In this document: positions 6,551 to 8,076 of the stretch, in pieces
Numbering within the stretch: the stretch's first letter is position 1
Layout: the number at the start of each line of letters is the position of its first letter
The notes under the pieces: model-generated
Told to the model about the DNA's origin: nothing
The model's input: only the letters and a program-made list of their open reading frames with translations
The model's database searches: none
Program-made: the position numbers and the translations under genes
Origin: Nitrospina sp.
Lineage (GTDB): Bacteria; Nitrospinota; Nitrospinia; Nitrospinales; VA-1
DNA: 8,076 bases
Direction of reading: 5' to 3'
Assembly: GCA_003545625.1 (NCBI GenBank)
Contig: DODH01000305.1
Coordinates: forward strand, 1 to 8,076

Positions 6551-7168
6551 ATGAGTGACGGTTGTGAAATAGAGGAGGAACTGGCGAGGGGCTCCAAACG
6601 GAAAATTCTCTGGTTGGTACTTGTTATCAACCTCATCATGTTTTTTGTCGAAGGCATTGCCGGGTGGGTGGCTCAATCCAACGCATTGATGGCCGATGCC
6701 CTCGATATGCTGGGCGATGCCGCCATATACGGATTTTCCCTTTTCGTGATTCAACACGATCCGGTTTGGAGAACCCGCGCTGCGATTCTTAAGGGAATCA
6801 TAATGAGTATTTTCGCGCTCGGCATTCTGGGTTCCGCTATTTATCGAGTTACCCATCAGGTACTTCCAGATGCCTCAACGATGGGCATTGTCGGCGGACT
6901 GGCACTTGCAGTCAATCTGTTCTGCGCCTATTTGCTCCTGCGCTTCAAAGATGATGATATCAATATGCGGTCGGCCTGGTTATGTTCACGCAACGATGTA
7001 CTGGCAAACCTTGGAGTTTTAGTAGCCGCCGTAGCGGTGGTCTGGACAGGTACTCACTGGCCCGACCTGGCGGTCGGGGTTATCATCGCCGGGCTGATTC
7101 TGCAATCCTCATTTGGCATTTTCAAAGATGCCCGAGCGGAACTGAGCGCTGAGCGCGCGGCCCAATAA
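6551..7168 (+). CDS. short CDF-like cation transporter lacking the C-terminal cytoplasmic domain
   Basis: This 205-residue protein has about six membrane segments (residues 18-40, 45-66, 78-99, 112-131, 149-166, 171-190) and resembles the membrane half of cation diffusion facilitators, which normally export Zn, Co, Fe or Cd by proton antiport. The second segment carries MADALDMLGDA, giving D52-x3-D56 where the CDF metal site has H/D-x3-D. The fifth begins CSRNDVLANLGV, giving C145-x3-D149 in place of the usual H-x3-D. The C-terminal metal-sensing domain of typical 300-residue CDFs is missing: only about 15 polar residues follow the last segment. This looks like a natural short subfamily, not a truncation, because the frame ends cleanly. 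AGGG lies six bases before the ATG, and the stop of the permease is one base upstream. An exporter linked to an importer is puzzling; direction and cargo are unproven. Confidence 0.8.
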   Translation: MSDGCEIEEELARGSKRKILWLVLVINLIMFFVEGIAGWVAQSNALMADALDMLGDAAIYGFSLFVIQHDPVWRTRAAILKGIIMSIFALGILGSAIYRVTHQVLPDASTMGIVGGLALAVNLFCAYLLLRFKDDDINMRSAWLCSRNDVLANLGVLVAAVAVVWTGTHWPDLAVGVIIAGLILQSSFGIFKDARAELSAERAAQ

Positions 7169-7182
7169 AAACAATCGAGGTA

Positions 7183-7255
7183 TTAGCCCCTTGGCAGGGA
7201 AGCCTTATAGGCACGAAGACGAGATGCTTCTACCCCTTCGGGGCACGAAAGCTAA
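7183..7255. other. structured intergenic element of unknown kind (nested inverted repeats)
   Basis: In the 167-bp gap between convergent genes, TTAGC (7183-7187) and GCTAA (7251-7255) can close a 73-base domain. Inside are CCC/GGG (7188-7190 with 7197-7199 or nearby), GCCT-TAT-AGGC (7202-7212), GAAG...CTTC (7215-7230), and CCCC-TTC-GGGG (7233-7243), which can also form a C(UUCG)G tetraloop. GGCACGAA occurs twice (7210-7217 and 7242-7249). No T-tract follows on either strand and no tRNA T-loop is present. It might be a 3' RNA element, a processed RNA, or a dispersed palindromic repeat. Structure is inferred by eye. Confidence 0.4.
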
Positions 7256-7335
7256 TGAAAATATCACGGAAGCTCAGCATAAAACAATACGAAGTAAAAA
7301 ACTATTGCAAGTTCCACCGGCAGCTCACCGGCTGG

Positions 7336-7353
7336 TTAGGCGAGAGCGCCTAA
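7336..7353. terminator. perfect hairpin across the stop codon of the radical SAM gene
   Basis: TTAGGCG (7336-7342), loop AGAG, CGCCTAA (7347-7353) form a perfect seven-pair hairpin. The left arm contains the minus-strand TAA stop. There is no T-tract on either strand, so it is not a canonical intrinsic terminator. It may stabilise the 3' end or take part in ending convergent transcription. Confidence 0.35.
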
Positions 7354-8076
7354 TCTTTCGGTCAAGGAATTGCGCTGGTGGTGAGCGAGATAAAGCAGGC
7401 CATCGGACAGGGAATAATTGTGAGGAAAGGTCATCACCTCACGCCCCAGCTTTTCGATCAATTGCTGGTACAGCTCATTGATTTCCTCCGAGTTCATACC
7501 GATCGTTGTTTCATAAGAATAACCCAGACTTAAGTCATGTTCTGGTGGGGTATAAAGGTTTTTGATGCCCCATTCTGCCGGATTTTTTTCAATAGGAGCA
7601 CCCCGTTCCAAGTCAAACTGGGAAAGGATGGCTGAAAAACCGGGGGAGTCCAGCAAACGCTGGTTATCGAGTATAAAGTTGATCGAGTCCATCACCTCTT
7701 CACGGGTTTCTGTCGGGAATCCGCAAATCAGGTAAAAATGCATGGCGATGCCCAACTTCATGCATCGTTCCGCCGTTTCATCGACCCAACTCAGTTCAAC
7801 GCCTTTTTTCATGGAATCCAGAACCCGCTGGTTGTAAGACTCCAATCCAAAAATAAGTTTGCGGCAACCGGATTTATATAACAGATCCATACGGTCGTCT
7901 TTTAGCAGGCTCTTCTCGAACTTGAGTTCGCCCGTCCACTGCACATCGACTTTCTCCTCAATAATTTTAGCCGCAAAGGTTCTGAGAAAATTAATGGGAA
8001 GCGCCTCATCGGTGAAGAAAAAATGGTTGCAGTTATATTTTTTCTGCAACGTTTTAAAATCGTTCACCACGTTCTC
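7336..8076 (-). CDS. radical SAM protein, 3' part only (5' end beyond the window)
   Basis: The frame is open to the right edge, so only the last 246 residues are visible and the true start lies outside. The GTG near 8070 is an internal codon. The visible part matches the later half of a radical SAM barrel, as in B12-binding-type radical SAM proteins: HFFFTDEALP, then SGCRKLIFGLES with YNQRVLDSMKKG (FGLES at 7837-7851), then CGFPTETREEVMDS. The final hundred residues are a polar, partly helical tail ending LTERLGALA. The CxxxCxxC motif that binds the 4Fe-4S cluster, and any cobalamin domain, would lie upstream and cannot be checked here. Substrate is unknown. The gene converges on the metal locus and is probably unrelated to it. 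Confidence 0.85.
   Translation of the reverse strand, partial: ENVVNDFKTLQKKYNCNHFFFTDEALPINFLRTFAAKIIEEKVDVQWTGELKFEKSLLKDDRMDLLYKSGCRKLIFGLESYNQRVLDSMKKGVELSWVDETAERCMKLGIAMHFYLICGFPTETREEVMDSINFILDNQRLLDSPGFSAILSQFDLERGAPIEKNPAEWGIKNLYTPPEHDLSLGYSYETTIGMNSEEINELYQQLIEKLGREVMTFPHNYSLSDGLLYLAHHQRNSLTERLGALA

Noticed and set aside
7183..7255. Possible tRNA, because the closed domain is 73 bases long
   Set aside because: Only five outer pairs, no GGTTCRA T-loop sequence, no proper anticodon arm and no CCA context.
7183..7260. Resemblance of CAGGGAAGCC, GGCACGAA and CACGAAAGC to parts of cyclic-di-GMP (GEMM) or cobalamin riboswitches
   Set aside because: The conserved core strings (GCAAAGCC with the tetraloop/receptor arrangement, or GGTGnaAatCC of cobalamin elements) are missing, and the element lies between convergent genes with no downstream gene to control.
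7191..7481. Plus-strand open frame of 96 codons
   Set aside because: It overlaps the structured gap and the end of the radical SAM gene antisense, has no recognisable domain and has implausible composition.

Overview
The window reads as chromosomal DNA of a Gram-negative bacterium. The signs are signal peptides, a predicted outer-membrane barrel and periplasmic metal-binding proteins. Base composition is moderately AT-rich, the genes are tightly packed, and GTG starts are used. No gene fixes the taxon. A marine deltaproteobacterial- or Nitrospinota-like bacterium would fit, but that is a weak impression, not a result.

Region 1 (about 1-2327) is a compact plus-strand cluster of three genes with 5 bp and -4 bp junctions: a membrane-anchored protein of unknown function, a DnaJ-like co-chaperone (J domain plus one C-terminal substrate-binding-like module, no zinc finger, hydrophobic middle), and a four-segment membrane protein of unknown function. 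Together they suggest an envelope-associated J-protein module.

Region 2 (2328-7168) is a metal-handling locus, most likely for zinc or a related divalent cation. It encodes, in order, a small secreted His/Cys-rich protein, a predicted outer-membrane beta-barrel, a ZnuA-type binding protein, a ZnuC-type ATPase, a ZnuB-type permease, and a short cation-diffusion-facilitator-like membrane protein. The last four are tightly packed (overlaps of 4 and 8 bp, then a 1 bp gap). The leader before the first gene holds a perfect 17-bp 8-1-8 palindrome and a separate Fur-box-like sequence, as expected for control by a metal-sensing Fur-family regulator. My reading is one envelope-spanning uptake route: outer-membrane entry, periplasmic chelation, then ABC import. 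The CDF-like protein has an uncertain direction or role. Unusual points are a binding protein that lacks the usual first metal-ligand histidine (SPATF where SPHxY/F is expected), a His-rich ATPase tail, and a CDF-like protein with Cys in place of a usual His.

Region 3 (7169-8076) is a 167-bp convergent intergenic stretch followed by the 3' end of a minus-strand radical SAM gene that runs off the right edge. The intergenic DNA holds a run of short inverted repeats closed by an outer TTAGC/GCTAA pairing, and a perfect hairpin spans the radical SAM stop codon. Neither has a T-tract, so neither is an ordinary intrinsic terminator. I found no tRNA, rRNA, CRISPR array, insertion sequence or phage gene. 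No intergenic stretch exceeds 300 bp.
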